A stretch of 64,000 nucleotides of DNA from a virus. Where the stretch lies: positions 62,001 through 126,000 of IMG/VR virus record IMGVR_UViG_3300018465_000004; one strand, 5' to 3'. A model generated the notes under the pieces. It made no database searches. It saw only the letters and a list, made by a program, of their open reading frames with translations, and was not told where the DNA came from. Below, in pieces: positions 38,654 to 47,490 of this stretch. The position numbers were made by a program, and so were the translations under genes. How positions within the stretch are numbered: the first letter of the stretch is position 1; every line of letters starts with the position of its first letter.

Positions 38654-39261
38654 GAACCGTGCACCTGCCGCCGCACCAGGCGTGGACCTTCGCCCGGCTC
38701 CCGGCCGTCCTAGCCGAACTCGGCATCGATCCGTTCGTGGTGGCCCACGTCGGCGCCCACCACGGCGAAGAGGTCGAGATATACCGCCAGTGTGGCTTCG
38801 GGCACTGCTACCTCTACGAACCCGATCCGCGGTCCTACGCGCTGTTGTGGGAACGTTTTCACGACGCTGACGATGTGACCGTCTCACCGTTGGCGGTCAC
38901 TCCCGCCCCGGTCGGTCCTCAGTGGCTGCACCTGGCCGAGCGCAGCGTGTGGAGCGGCCTGCACCCGCACCCCACGGCCACCGGGCAGGCAGTCGAGGTT
39001 CAGACCGTAGCCATCGGCGAGCTGCTGGACGCCACCAACGTCCTGGTCCTGGACACCCAGGGCTCGGAGATGGAGCTGCTGCGCGCGGCCGACCTGGACA
39101 AGCTCGACCTGGTCATCGTGGAGACCAGCCGCCGCCCCGGCGACGGCGCCGCCCACTTCGTCGAGGCCACCGGCTACATGACCAGCCGGGGATGGCGGGC
39201 GATCGAGGAGTGGGTCCACGACGGCTCCGGCTACACCGACACCGTGTTCGCACCCGCATGA
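38650..39261 (+). CDS. FkbM-family methyltransferase (203 aa)
   Basis: GTGA overlap. VAHVGAHHGEEVEIYRQ (motif I), YLYEPDPRSYALL (motif II), VLVLDTQGSEMELLRAAD (the D-x-Q/E-G-x-E-x2-L-x-G/A box). FkbM proteins are SAM-dependent O-methyltransferases, often acting on sugars. Works logically with the flanking glycosyltransferases. Confidence 0.8.
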   Translation: MRTVHLPPHQAWTFARLPAVLAELGIDPFVVAHVGAHHGEEVEIYRQCGFGHCYLYEPDPRSYALLWERFHDADDVTVSPLAVTPAPVGPQWLHLAERSVWSGLHPHPTATGQAVEVQTVAIGELLDATNVLVLDTQGSEMELLRAADLDKLDLVIVETSRRPGDGAAHFVEATGYMTSRGWRAIEEWVHDGSGYTDTVFAPA

Positions 39262-39968
39262 ACCGGCGGCTCGTCTTCACCGCCTACAACCGACCGCGCT
39301 ACTTCTCCCCGGTGATGACCACCTGGTGGAAGGTACGCGAATACGCGGACTGGCAGCCCCGGGTATTCCTCGAACCCGGCCCCGCCGAGCACACGATGAC
39401 CCGCATCGCCACCACCTACGGAGCCCAGGTACACCTCAACCCCCACCGGCGGGGTGTGCTGTCCAACCCCTGGCACGCCCTGGACACCGCGTTCACCGAA
39501 GGAGCGGACTTCGTCGTGCTCGCCGAGGACGACGTCATGGTCTCCGACGACGTCCTGGAGTACTTCACCTACGCCTCAGCAGCCTTCCGCACCGACCACG
39601 TCCTCGGAATCTGCGCCAACTCCAACGCCACCACCTGTTCACCCGCCGACGAGGGACTGCTGCGCCGTACCAAGGCCATCAACCCACTCGTGTGGGGCAC
39701 CTGGGCCGACCGGTGGACCGGCGTGCTGCGCGACACCTGGGACCACAGCTACTCCTCTGGAACCCCTGACGCCCCACAGTCCGGGTGGGACTGGAACATC
39801 GCCCTTCGGGTGATCCAGGACTGGACCGTGATCGCCCCGTACGCCAGCCGCTCCACCCACATCGGCGAGTACGGCGGAACCCACTGCACCGTCGCCCAGT
39901 TCCCCGACACCGTCGCACCCACCTTCAACCCGTGCCGCCCACGCACCACCTACCGCCTGGAGGACTGA
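39258..39968 (+). CDS. glycosyltransferase, GT-A type (236 aa)
   Basis: ATGA overlap. RLVFTAYNRPRYFSPVMTTW start; VVLAEDDVMVSDDVLEYF holds the DxD motif. Related in plan to eukaryotic GnT-I-like and bacterial GT-A enzymes. Third gene of the cassette. Confidence 0.75.
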   Translation: MNRRLVFTAYNRPRYFSPVMTTWWKVREYADWQPRVFLEPGPAEHTMTRIATTYGAQVHLNPHRRGVLSNPWHALDTAFTEGADFVVLAEDDVMVSDDVLEYFTYASAAFRTDHVLGICANSNATTCSPADEGLLRRTKAINPLVWGTWADRWTGVLRDTWDHSYSSGTPDAPQSGWDWNIALRVIQDWTVIAPYASRSTHIGEYGGTHCTVAQFPDTVAPTFNPCRPRTTYRLED

Positions 39969-40618
39969 TGAGGCCCGCCCCGAGCGACCCACCCGAGGTC
40001 GAAGCCCAGCTCTGGCGCGGCTTCACCGGCAACGTCGGCTGGGACATCGGCGCCAACTGCGGGCAGAGCCTGCCCACCATGACCAAACGGTTCCGGCACG
40101 TCGTGGCCTTCGAGCCGGCCGAGGAATGCTACGAGTACCTGGTCCCGTGGGTCGGGCGTGCCTCGCTGGCAAATGTGGTCATCAGCAACTACGCCCTGTC
40201 CGACGTGGACGGACAGATCGAGCTCGCGGCCCTCCCCAGCAAGATCGACAGCGGGCAGCTGGTCACCCCGGGAACCCCCGGCATGGAATGGTCCCCGTGC
40301 GTCTGGTTCGACGCCGACAACCGGGCTGTCGAGGCCCGCACCGCGGACTCCCTCCTGGAGGAGTTCAGCCCGCCGAACTTCCTGAAGATCGACGTCGAGG
40401 GCCACGAGCAGAAGGTGCTCGACGGCGCCCGTCAGCTCATCAGCGACTACCTGCCGGCGATGCTCGTCGAGTTCCACACCCCCCAGCTCGGCGAGTCCTG
40501 CCGGGCCACGCTGGTCGACAACTACGGCTACCGCGTCGAGGTCGTCCGGCACCCGCACTACCTGCCGGGCAGCCCGATGTGGCACCAGCACGGCTGGCTT
40601 CGCGCCTTTCCGTCCTGA
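39968..40618 (+). CDS. FkbM-family methyltransferase (216 aa)
   Basis: ATG shares one base with the previous stop (TGATG). VGWDIGANCGQSLPTM (motif I), HVVAFEPAEECYEYL (motif II), FLKIDVEGHEQKVLDGA (D-V-E-G-H-E box). It differs from the 203-aa FkbM protein throughout, so the two probably methylate different positions or substrates. Followed by the packaging genes. Confidence 0.85.
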   Translation: MRPAPSDPPEVEAQLWRGFTGNVGWDIGANCGQSLPTMTKRFRHVVAFEPAEECYEYLVPWVGRASLANVVISNYALSDVDGQIELAALPSKIDSGQLVTPGTPGMEWSPCVWFDADNRAVEARTADSLLEEFSPPNFLKIDVEGHEQKVLDGARQLISDYLPAMLVEFHTPQLGESCRATLVDNYGYRVEVVRHPHYLPGSPMWHQHGWLRAFPS

Positions 40619-40620
40619 CC

Positions 40621-40637
40621 CCTTCCGATAAGGAAGG
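40621..40637 (+). promoter_or_regulatory. hairpin sequestering a ribosome binding site
   Basis: CCTTCC-GATAA-GGAAGG. The 3' arm is the Shine-Dalgarno of the gene starting at 40640. Same layout and GATAA loop as the larger structure at 51735-51786. Confidence 0.6.
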
Positions 40638-40639
40638 AC

Positions 40640-41083
40640 ATGGCCGGAAACCTTGAGGAACTCGACGGCGCATTCGAGCTGCCGGCGAACGTCTCCGACC
40701 CGAAGATGCGCGAGTTGTACGAGGTTCTCGTCGCCAAGATGCGGGCCGACGCCCGGCATCTGCCCATGAACACGGTGCAGCAGCTGCTCATCGAGCGGAT
40801 TTGCTACAACTACATCGTCCTGCGCTCCAAGGAGGCCGGCGAGCTGGGCGGGTTCGGCTCCGCCAGCGTGCAGAAGGACTACAACACCTTCTGGCTGTCG
40901 ATGACCTCAGAGTTCAACAAGCTGCTCGGCAAGGTCGAGCCGCTGTCCGGGGCCGACAAGAAGGCGTTCCTGCGGGAGATGCAGCAGATCATCGTCAACA
41001 CCGTCTCCACGGTGCCCGACCCCAAGACCCGCAGCGGCCTGCTGGAGCGGTTCGCCGCTGCGTTCGAACACGCCGGAATCTAG
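40640..41083 (+). CDS. putative terminase small subunit (147 aa)
   Basis: First gene of the packaging/head module, 1.6 kb upstream of terL. Helical, basic product (MNTVQQLLIERICYNYIVLR; KDYNTFWLSMTSEFNKLLGK), of the right size for a small terminase or DNA-recognition subunit. Assignment rests on position and general character only. Confidence 0.4.
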   Translation: MAGNLEELDGAFELPANVSDPKMRELYEVLVAKMRADARHLPMNTVQQLLIERICYNYIVLRSKEAGELGGFGSASVQKDYNTFWLSMTSEFNKLLGKVEPLSGADKKAFLREMQQIIVNTVSTVPDPKTRSGLLERFAAAFEHAGI

Positions 41084-41091
41084 GAGACCCG

Positions 41092-41346
41092 ATGGCCAAC
41101 ACCCCTACCCCCAAGACCCCCGAGCAGCCCAAGCAGGCCCCGGCCAAGGCGCCGGAGCCCGGCACCGACGCCGGTGAGATCCGGTACTTCTCCGGCACCA
41201 TCACCAAGGTCGACGCCCAGGGCCGCACGGTGATGTCGGACCACCTCATGCCCGGCGAGCAGCTGCGGCGCGAGGTGACCAACCGGTACGAGGCGAGCCA
41301 GGGCGCCCGGCAGAAGTCGGAAGCCAAGCCGGACAAGGACAACTAG
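41092..41346 (+). CDS. hypothetical protein (84 aa)
   Basis: ATG after TAGGAGACCCG. Pro/Lys-rich first 28 residues, then GEIRYFSGTITKVDAQGRTV and a charged end. Unknown; conserved location before terminase genes suggests a packaging or head role. Confidence 0.65.
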   Translation: MANTPTPKTPEQPKQAPAKAPEPGTDAGEIRYFSGTITKVDAQGRTVMSDHLMPGEQLRREVTNRYEASQGARQKSEAKPDKDN

Positions 41347-41397
41347 TCCACAGCGGACAGCCAGCGGCAGCCGGAATCCACAGTGAGAGACGGGGAC

Positions 41398-42219
41398 ATG
41401 GGGACGATCATCTTCGACCGGGATGAGCTTGACCTCATCGTGTCCCTCGCCGGTTGCACGCTGAACAAGTCCCCCGGGAAGAACTGGGTCGAGGGCGCGG
41501 GCGGTCTGCCGGAGTACATCTGCCGCATCGCCCGCGCCATCCATCGCACCGGAAAGACCGTCTCTCAGGCGATCGCCATCGCCGTGTCCCGGGTCAAAAA
41601 GTGGGCCGCCGGAGCCGACGACGTCGATGCTGACACCCGGGCCAAGGCCGCCAAGGCACTGGCCCAGTGGGAAGCGCTCAAGGTGAAGAACAAGGCCAAG
41701 ACGGCAGCCAAGAAGGTCGCCGGCAAGGCAAGTGGTGCCGGCGCGGACCGCGACACCGTGCGGGCCAGCTCCGTCGCCGGCCACGAGATCCTGTGCCTGG
41801 CCAAGACCGACTTCAACGTCGACAAGGTGAAGGCCGCGTTCGACAACCACACCCGCTCGGCCCGTAACGCCTGGCGCGCCGCAAACCCGAGCAGCAACTA
41901 CGAGGACGGCCCGCCGTACTTTTACGTTCGGGAGCAGTGGACCAATTACCTCATCGTCTCCACTGACGGGTATCGCAGTGACGGCAGGCTGTTCAAGGTC
42001 GGCTACACCGTCGACGCCAAGCAGAACGTCACCTTCGAAGAGCCGGTCGAGGTGACCACCAAGTACGTCGTCGTCCAGTCCAGCGACGTCGACGACACCG
42101 GCATCAGCGACGCCGACCTCCAGAAGGTGCTCGCCATGTCCGCCCCCGGCGACACCGCCGACCTGGACACCATCCTGCGGTTCGTCGGAAAGCCGGCTAG
42201 GCCGATACAGCCAGCGTGA
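41398..42219 (+). CDS. hypothetical packaging-region protein (273 aa)
   Basis: ATG 41398 after GAGAGACGGGGAC; a GTG at 41383 is also possible. Residues 1-75 (LAGCTLNKSPGKNWVEGAGG, then LPEYICRIARAIHRTGKTVS, AIAIAVSRVKKWA) match a short module I recognise in many actinophage and Mu-like head proteins, function unknown. A Lys/Ala-rich linker joins it to a second domain (130-273). Overlaps terL by 4 nt. Confidence 0.7.
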   Translation: MGTIIFDRDELDLIVSLAGCTLNKSPGKNWVEGAGGLPEYICRIARAIHRTGKTVSQAIAIAVSRVKKWAAGADDVDADTRAKAAKALAQWEALKVKNKAKTAAKKVAGKASGAGADRDTVRASSVAGHEILCLAKTDFNVDKVKAAFDNHTRSARNAWRAANPSSNYEDGPPYFYVREQWTNYLIVSTDGYRSDGRLFKVGYTVDAKQNVTFEEPVEVTTKYVVVQSSDVDDTGISDADLQKVLAMSAPGDTADLDTILRFVGKPARPIQPA

Positions 42220-44117
42220 GCGATTTCGCAGCCTGGCTACGGCAGTCGGCGGACAAGGCCGGCGCCGAACTCGGCAGCATCTTCGCCGAGGAGCCGGTCA
42301 GCCTGACCATCTTCGTGCAGGACCGCGCCTACCTCGGCAACCCGCCACTGTCGCTGGTCCAGTACGAGGCCGTGCGGCACATCGAACGCATCTACTATCC
42401 CGACCTGTACCCGGTGATGGCGCGCGAGTTCGAACCGGGCAAGCAGGCAGGCCGGTTCCACGTCGGCGCGGTCAGCAGCTGGCGCGACGAGCCGTACTGG
42501 TCAAGCCCGGTCCGGATGACCAACTTCATCACCCTCCAGTGGGGCAAGGGCAGCGGCAAGGACCACGTCGCCCGGGTGGCCAGCATGCGCATCGCCTACC
42601 TGCTCGGCTGCCTGGAGTCGCCGCAGAACTACTACGGCATGCCCGAACAGGACACCATCCACCTGCTCAACGTGGCCAGCAGCTCGGCCCAGGCGCAGCA
42701 GGCGTTCTTCATGCCGATCGTGCGGGCGGTGCGCCGGCCGGGCAACTGGTTCGGCGACAAGTGCGAACCCCGGCAGAACGTCGTGTCGTACAAGAAGAAC
42801 ATCGAGTCCATCTCCGGGCACTCCGATGCGGAGACCCAGGAGGGCCTCAACCTGATGCTCGCCATCGCGGATGAGATCGACGCCTTCAAGACGAAGAAGG
42901 AGACCGCCGCCCGTCGCGGCGCCACCGCCCGGGAACCCACCAAGAGCGCCGAAGGCATCCTCAACATGATGCGCACATCCGGCGCTACCCGGTTCCCCAA
43001 GGTGTTCAAGAACGTGCGGATCTCCTTCCCCCGTTATCTCGGGTCGACCATCCAACGTCTCACCGCCGAGGCCAAGGCCGACCTCAAAGCCAACGGCATC
43101 GATTCGCGGCACTACGTGTCCGGGCCGATGGCCACCTGGGAGGTCAACCCCCGCATCACCGGCAAGGAGGTCTTCGCCGGGGACTACAAGGACGACCCGT
43201 TGATGGCCAAGGCCAAATTCGAGTGCAAACCGAGCCGGGCCATCAACCCCTACTTCCGCAACCACGCCGCCATCGACGCCTGCTTCCTGCCGATGACACA
43301 CCTGCCCGTCGAGGTCAGCTACCGGCTCGAAGACGGCACCGGCCGCCCCGTCTGGGTGCCCCGCTACCGGTTCACCGACTCCTTCTTCCCGGTCCGCGGC
43401 GCGGCCTACGCCATGCACGCCGACCTGGCCGTCACCGGCGACCGCGCCGGCATCGCCATGGCCCACGTGGTGCGCTGGAGCGAACACGAGATCGTCGCCG
43501 AAGACGAGGACGGCGCGCCACATCCGATCCGGGAAATGCGCCCCCACGTCAAGGTCGACTTCGTCATCTCCTACAGCTCCGACACCTCGGCCAACCCGCC
43601 CCGGGAGATCCAGATCCGGTGGGCCCGGCAGCTGTGCTTTGAGCTGATGAAGCGCGGCTTCAACATCCGCCGCTTCACCTTCGACGCCTTCGCCAGCACC
43701 GACAGCATGCAGATCCTGGAGACCAAGGGCATCGAGTCGGAACGGATGTCCACCGACCTGCACGAGGACCCCTGGCGCAACCTCGCCGACCTGGCCTACG
43801 AGGGCCGGCTCACCATCCCGGCACCGGCCCCCGCGGACCCGACCAACCCACCGGACTTCCTGCTGCGCGAGGAGCTGCTCAGCCTCACCCGGCTCCCCAA
43901 CGGCCGCGTCGACCACCCCAGCGACGGCAGCAAGGACGAGGCCGACGCACTGGCCTGCGCCGTGCTTGGCGCGGTCATCCTGGGCGGCCAGGAGGAAACC
44001 GGCGGCGCCCGCGCCTATCACAGCGCCGCGGAGATCAGCGTCGGGCGGGTCTTCGACCTCCCGGTCGGGGTCAACCCCAGCACGGTGTGGGAGACCGAGA
44101 TCCCCTCACCCTTCTAG
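42216..44117 (+). CDS. terL: terminase large subunit
   Basis: 633 aa, GTGA overlap with the previous gene. LQWGKGSGKDHVARV (108-122) Walker A; LMLAIADEIDAF (213-224) Walker B with DE at 219-220; nuclease acids in MHADLAVTGDRAGIAMAH (about 402-419) and DEADALACAV (about 572-581). It pumps DNA into the prohead and cuts the concatemer. Confidence 0.9.
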   Translation: MSDFAAWLRQSADKAGAELGSIFAEEPVSLTIFVQDRAYLGNPPLSLVQYEAVRHIERIYYPDLYPVMAREFEPGKQAGRFHVGAVSSWRDEPYWSSPVRMTNFITLQWGKGSGKDHVARVASMRIAYLLGCLESPQNYYGMPEQDTIHLLNVASSSAQAQQAFFMPIVRAVRRPGNWFGDKCEPRQNVVSYKKNIESISGHSDAETQEGLNLMLAIADEIDAFKTKKETAARRGATAREPTKSAEGILNMMRTSGATRFPKVFKNVRISFPRYLGSTIQRLTAEAKADLKANGIDSRHYVSGPMATWEVNPRITGKEVFAGDYKDDPLMAKAKFECKPSRAINPYFRNHAAIDACFLPMTHLPVEVSYRLEDGTGRPVWVPRYRFTDSFFPVRGAAYAMHADLAVTGDRAGIAMAHVVRWSEHEIVAEDEDGAPHPIREMRPHVKVDFVISYSSDTSANPPREIQIRWARQLCFELMKRGFNIRRFTFDAFASTDSMQILETKGIESERMSTDLHEDPWRNLADLAYEGRLTIPAPAPADPTNPPDFLLREELLSLTRLPNGRVDHPSDGSKDEADALACAVLGAVILGGQEETGGARAYHSAAEISVGRVFDLPVGVNPSTVWETEIPSPF

Positions 44118-44168
44118 CCGTCCGATATAGCCACGCAACGACAGGCCAGCGTCCGGAGGGGTTGACCG

Positions 44169-46220
44169 ATGACTTCGCCGGTGAAGAAGGCGCCACAGGG
44201 CCAGCGCGCCACCATGGCGAGCCCCAAGCCGGTCGCCGAGGTCGAGGTCGGAGTCAGCGCGCACCTGCCCTTCGTCACGCCCTACCGCAACCTGTGGGAG
44301 GCGCTGCGCGAGGAGGACCACCTCACGGTCCGCCAGCTCGCCAGCATGCGCCGCACCGACGGGCAGGCCCGCGCCCTGTACCGGCTCATCGTGCTGCCGA
44401 TCCGGGCCGCGTTGAAGACCGCCACCTACCAGCCTGAGGACCACACCGACGGCGGGGAGGAGGAGGCTGAATTCATCGAGCAGATGTTCACCCTGCCGGC
44501 CAACGCGGGCGGCATGGAGGTGTCTTTCGGCCGGGTGATCGCCCAACTGCTGCTGGCCGTCTTCGACGGCTTCTCCGCCTTCGAGATGGTCTACTGGTCG
44601 CCCAAGTCCGGCCCGCTCAAGGGCAAGTGGACGATGAAGGAGATCGCCCACCGGCCGAGCGAGACCCTGACCTTCCTGCTCGACGACCGCGGCAAGTATG
44701 CCGGGCTGCGCCAGCAGACCATGTTCCACGGCGAGTTCATCGACAAGAAGCTGCCCGCCGAGCACACGTTCTGGTACGCCGCCAACGAAGAGGAGCGGCC
44801 GTTCTACGGCGTGTCCTACTTCCAGAGCGCCTGGTACCACTGGGACAAGAAGTTCAAGCTCTACGTCATCGCGCACATCGCCGCCCAACGCGCCGCGGTC
44901 GGCACCCGGGTCGGCAAGCTGCCCCCGAACCCGTCCGATGTGGACAAGCGCGAATTCAAGAAGGCCCTGGCCGACCTCGGCGTCGCGCAGTACATGACCA
45001 TCCCGGACACCTACACGGTGGAAAGCCTCAAGGAAGCCGCCGGCTTCGACTTCCTGAGCTACATCAACCACCACAACTCCCAGATGTCCAAGTCCGTGCT
45101 CGCCGCGTTCTTCGACAAGGACCAGGGCGGCTCCGAACCCAAGCTCGTCGACTTCGGCGAGCAGAGCGACGCGCTGTTCATGCTGATGCTCCAGACTCTG
45201 ATGTCGGAGATCGAAGAGGTCATCAACACCAAGGTCATCCCACGCTTCATCGACTGGAACTTCAGCTCCGGCAAGTACCCGGTCTTCCGCTTCGGCCAGC
45301 TCACCTCCGAACAGAAGGACCGGATGTTCGAGCTGTTCAAGACCCTCGCCGTCGGTGGACAGTCGCTGACCATCCGGCCCGAGCTGGTGCACGAGCTGGA
45401 GAAGCAGGTCTCCGAGGAACTCGGTCTGGAAATCGACTGGGAGACCATCGAGGAGGAGATGGACCGCGACGCGGAGGAAGCCGCCCAGCAGCAGCTCCTC
45501 CAGCAGGAGGCCGGACTCATGCCCGGCGCCGACGGCGCACCCGGTGCCGGCGGTGGACCCCCGCAGGTCGACCCGTCGCTGCTGCCACCCGGCTTCACCC
45601 TGCTCACCAACCCCGACGACGCCAACCTGGCCCTGACCGCGCTGGCCCGCGACCTGCTCGACGAGGCGTACCAGACCGTCGAGCTGGTCCGCGGCAGAAC
45701 CATCAGCGGCATGCCCAAGCGGGTGCGCACCGCATCCGGTGCACGGTTCTACGGCGTGCCCATCGGCGCCCCGATCACCCGTGACATGGAGGAGCGCACC
45801 GCCTCGGCCGGGGTCGAAGGCAAGCCCTTCGGCGCTGGCGACATCCGCGACCCGAACGGCAAGAACAAGACCGGCCGGGCCACCCTCGGCGGCGGCCCCG
45901 GCGCCCCGGCCGCAAGCGTCGGCACCGTCAACGTCAAGCCGGCCACGCAGTCCAGCACCGTGCCCAAGCGCACCTACAGCCACCCCAACCAGCCCGGGGT
46001 GACCCTGCTCGACTTCGGCGACGGCACGGTGGCCATCCGCGACGCCAAGGGCCACATCTCCGCCCGGCAGCGCTTCGACATCACCTACTTCCGCAAGCTC
46101 GGCTGGAAGGTCGACGCCGCCTTCGCCGACGTGAAGACCGACGCCGACAAGGCCGAGGAAGAGAAGAAGGCGACCAAGAAGAGCACCCCGGCCAAGAAGA
46201 CGACCCCGGCCAAGAAGTGA
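44169..46220 (+). CDS. portal protein (DUF935/Mu gp29-like)
   Basis: 683 aa, ATG after GGAGGGGTTGACCG. The pattern RALYRLIVLPIRAALKTATY, FDGFSAFEMVYW, ANEEERPFYGVSYFQSAWYH and FIDWNFSSGKYPVFRFG is that of DUF935 portals. Residues 430-640 are a variable extension; the last 30 residues are Lys/Ala/Thr/Pro repeats ending STPAKKTTPAKK, similar to histone H1 tails and unusual in a portal. It forms the dodecameric DNA entry ring. Confidence 0.85.
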   Translation: MTSPVKKAPQGQRATMASPKPVAEVEVGVSAHLPFVTPYRNLWEALREEDHLTVRQLASMRRTDGQARALYRLIVLPIRAALKTATYQPEDHTDGGEEEAEFIEQMFTLPANAGGMEVSFGRVIAQLLLAVFDGFSAFEMVYWSPKSGPLKGKWTMKEIAHRPSETLTFLLDDRGKYAGLRQQTMFHGEFIDKKLPAEHTFWYAANEEERPFYGVSYFQSAWYHWDKKFKLYVIAHIAAQRAAVGTRVGKLPPNPSDVDKREFKKALADLGVAQYMTIPDTYTVESLKEAAGFDFLSYINHHNSQMSKSVLAAFFDKDQGGSEPKLVDFGEQSDALFMLMLQTLMSEIEEVINTKVIPRFIDWNFSSGKYPVFRFGQLTSEQKDRMFELFKTLAVGGQSLTIRPELVHELEKQVSEELGLEIDWETIEEEMDRDAEEAAQQQLLQQEAGLMPGADGAPGAGGGPPQVDPSLLPPGFTLLTNPDDANLALTALARDLLDEAYQTVELVRGRTISGMPKRVRTASGARFYGVPIGAPITRDMEERTASAGVEGKPFGAGDIRDPNGKNKTGRATLGGGPGAPAASVGTVNVKPATQSSTVPKRTYSHPNQPGVTLLDFGDGTVAIRDAKGHISARQRFDITYFRKLGWKVDAAFADVKTDADKAEEEKKATKKSTPAKKTTPAKK

Positions 46221-47197
46221 GCGCTGACAGCGCCGCCCTTCTCACCATCGAGGGGCGGCTGCGCCGCCAGCTCGGCCGAAGGCTGGAGCAGGCCGTCACC
46301 CACCTCGGCGGCTACCTGGGCAGCGTCATCAAGGCCAACCCCGCCTTGACCGGGCTGGAGCTGATGTCCCGGCCCGACGTGCACAAGGCGCTGCTGACCG
46401 CCCTGGGCGGCACCCAGTCCACGGTGGAGTCCACGATCCGGGCCGGATACGCTGCCGCCCGTTCCGTCGCCCGTGCCAGCGCCAGCCGGGAACTCGCCGC
46501 CCAGGACTACCAGGTCCCGACGGAGATCCCGGACCGCGACGCGTACCTCGTCGCGGTCCTCGCCGCCGTCGCCCTTGCCTTCTCCGCGGCCAGCGACGAC
46601 ATCCAGACCAGCGTGCGCACCGCCTACGACGGCGCCACCGGCACCCTGGCCACCGCCGCCCGCATCCTCATCGTCCGCCAGGCCCTGCACCGGGCCGTAC
46701 GCCGCCTCGGGGTGCGGGTCAACGCGTCCGCGGTGGTCGCACTCCACCGCGGACACACCGACGCCATGCTCGCCATCTACGACGCCTACCGCGCCGCACA
46801 CCCCTCGCAGACCCTCTACAAGACCTGGCAGACCGGCTCCGCCGACCCCTGCCCGGCCTGCCGCGCCCTCAACGGCCAGAGCGTCCCGGTCGACGCCGAG
46901 TTCGACCGCACCCTCACCGCCGACCCCACCCGGCCCCCACCTCCGGTGCACCGCGACCTGCTCGGGCCGCCCCGCCACCCCAACTGCCGCTGCCGCATCA
47001 CCATCCACGCCAGCACGGCCAGCGCCGCCGTGCGCACACACACCACCGCGGCGGCCCCGCAACGCCTGCCGGCCAGTATGTCGGCCGCCGACGTGCGACG
47101 CCTGCCCATCGCCCGCTTCACCGCGCTGACCGCGTTCTTCACCGCCGCCGCCCGGCGCATCCGCACCCTGCTCCGAAAGGCCCGCGCCGGTGGCTGA
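46217..47197 (+). CDS. MuF-like minor head protein
   Basis: 326 aa, GTGA overlap with portal. The Mu F head-morphogenesis domain is seen at residues 180-275: KTWQTGSADPCPACRALNGQ and PPRHPNCRCRIT. The N-terminal 170 residues are helical. It usually lies inside the head near the portal and may travel with DNA. Confidence 0.85.
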   Translation: MSADSAALLTIEGRLRRQLGRRLEQAVTHLGGYLGSVIKANPALTGLELMSRPDVHKALLTALGGTQSTVESTIRAGYAAARSVARASASRELAAQDYQVPTEIPDRDAYLVAVLAAVALAFSAASDDIQTSVRTAYDGATGTLATAARILIVRQALHRAVRRLGVRVNASAVVALHRGHTDAMLAIYDAYRAAHPSQTLYKTWQTGSADPCPACRALNGQSVPVDAEFDRTLTADPTRPPPPVHRDLLGPPRHPNCRCRITIHASTASAAVRTHTTAAAPQRLPASMSAADVRRLPIARFTALTAFFTAAARRIRTLLRKARAGG

Positions 47198-47417
47198 ACC
47201 CACCCGCATCCGCTACCGCGGGGACGGACCCGAAGTGATGGCCGAGGCCCTCATCGCGTTGCTACGCCTGGCCCGCGCCGGCAGCGATGACTTCACCTTC
47301 GGCCCGCTCGTGCTTGCCGAGCTGGAGCGCGACGGCCTCGAAATCGGCGGTCCCGACCTCGGCGGCGTCATCAACGCCCTCGCACTCGTCCCCGGCCTCG
47401 CCCAGGTGGAGGAGTAG
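47190..47417 (+). CDS. hypothetical head-region protein (75 aa)
   Basis: GTG with GAAAGG upstream, 8-nt overlap with the MuF gene. Begins MAEPTRIRYRGDGPEVMAEA, small alpha/beta. Unknown. Confidence 0.65.
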   Translation: MAEPTRIRYRGDGPEVMAEALIALLRLARAGSDDFTFGPLVLAELERDGLEIGGPDLGGVINALALVPGLAQVEE

Positions 47418-47490
47418 CAGAGCGGCTACTCGGGGTGTCCCAACTGTAGGTACAGGTGGCAGACACACCGGGTAGCTGAGAGGGACGGCG

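Noticed and set aside
42501-46055. Long minus-strand frames opposite terminase and portal genes
   Set aside because: The plus-strand genes have Walker motifs and portal signatures; the reverse frames show only GC-rich shadow composition.
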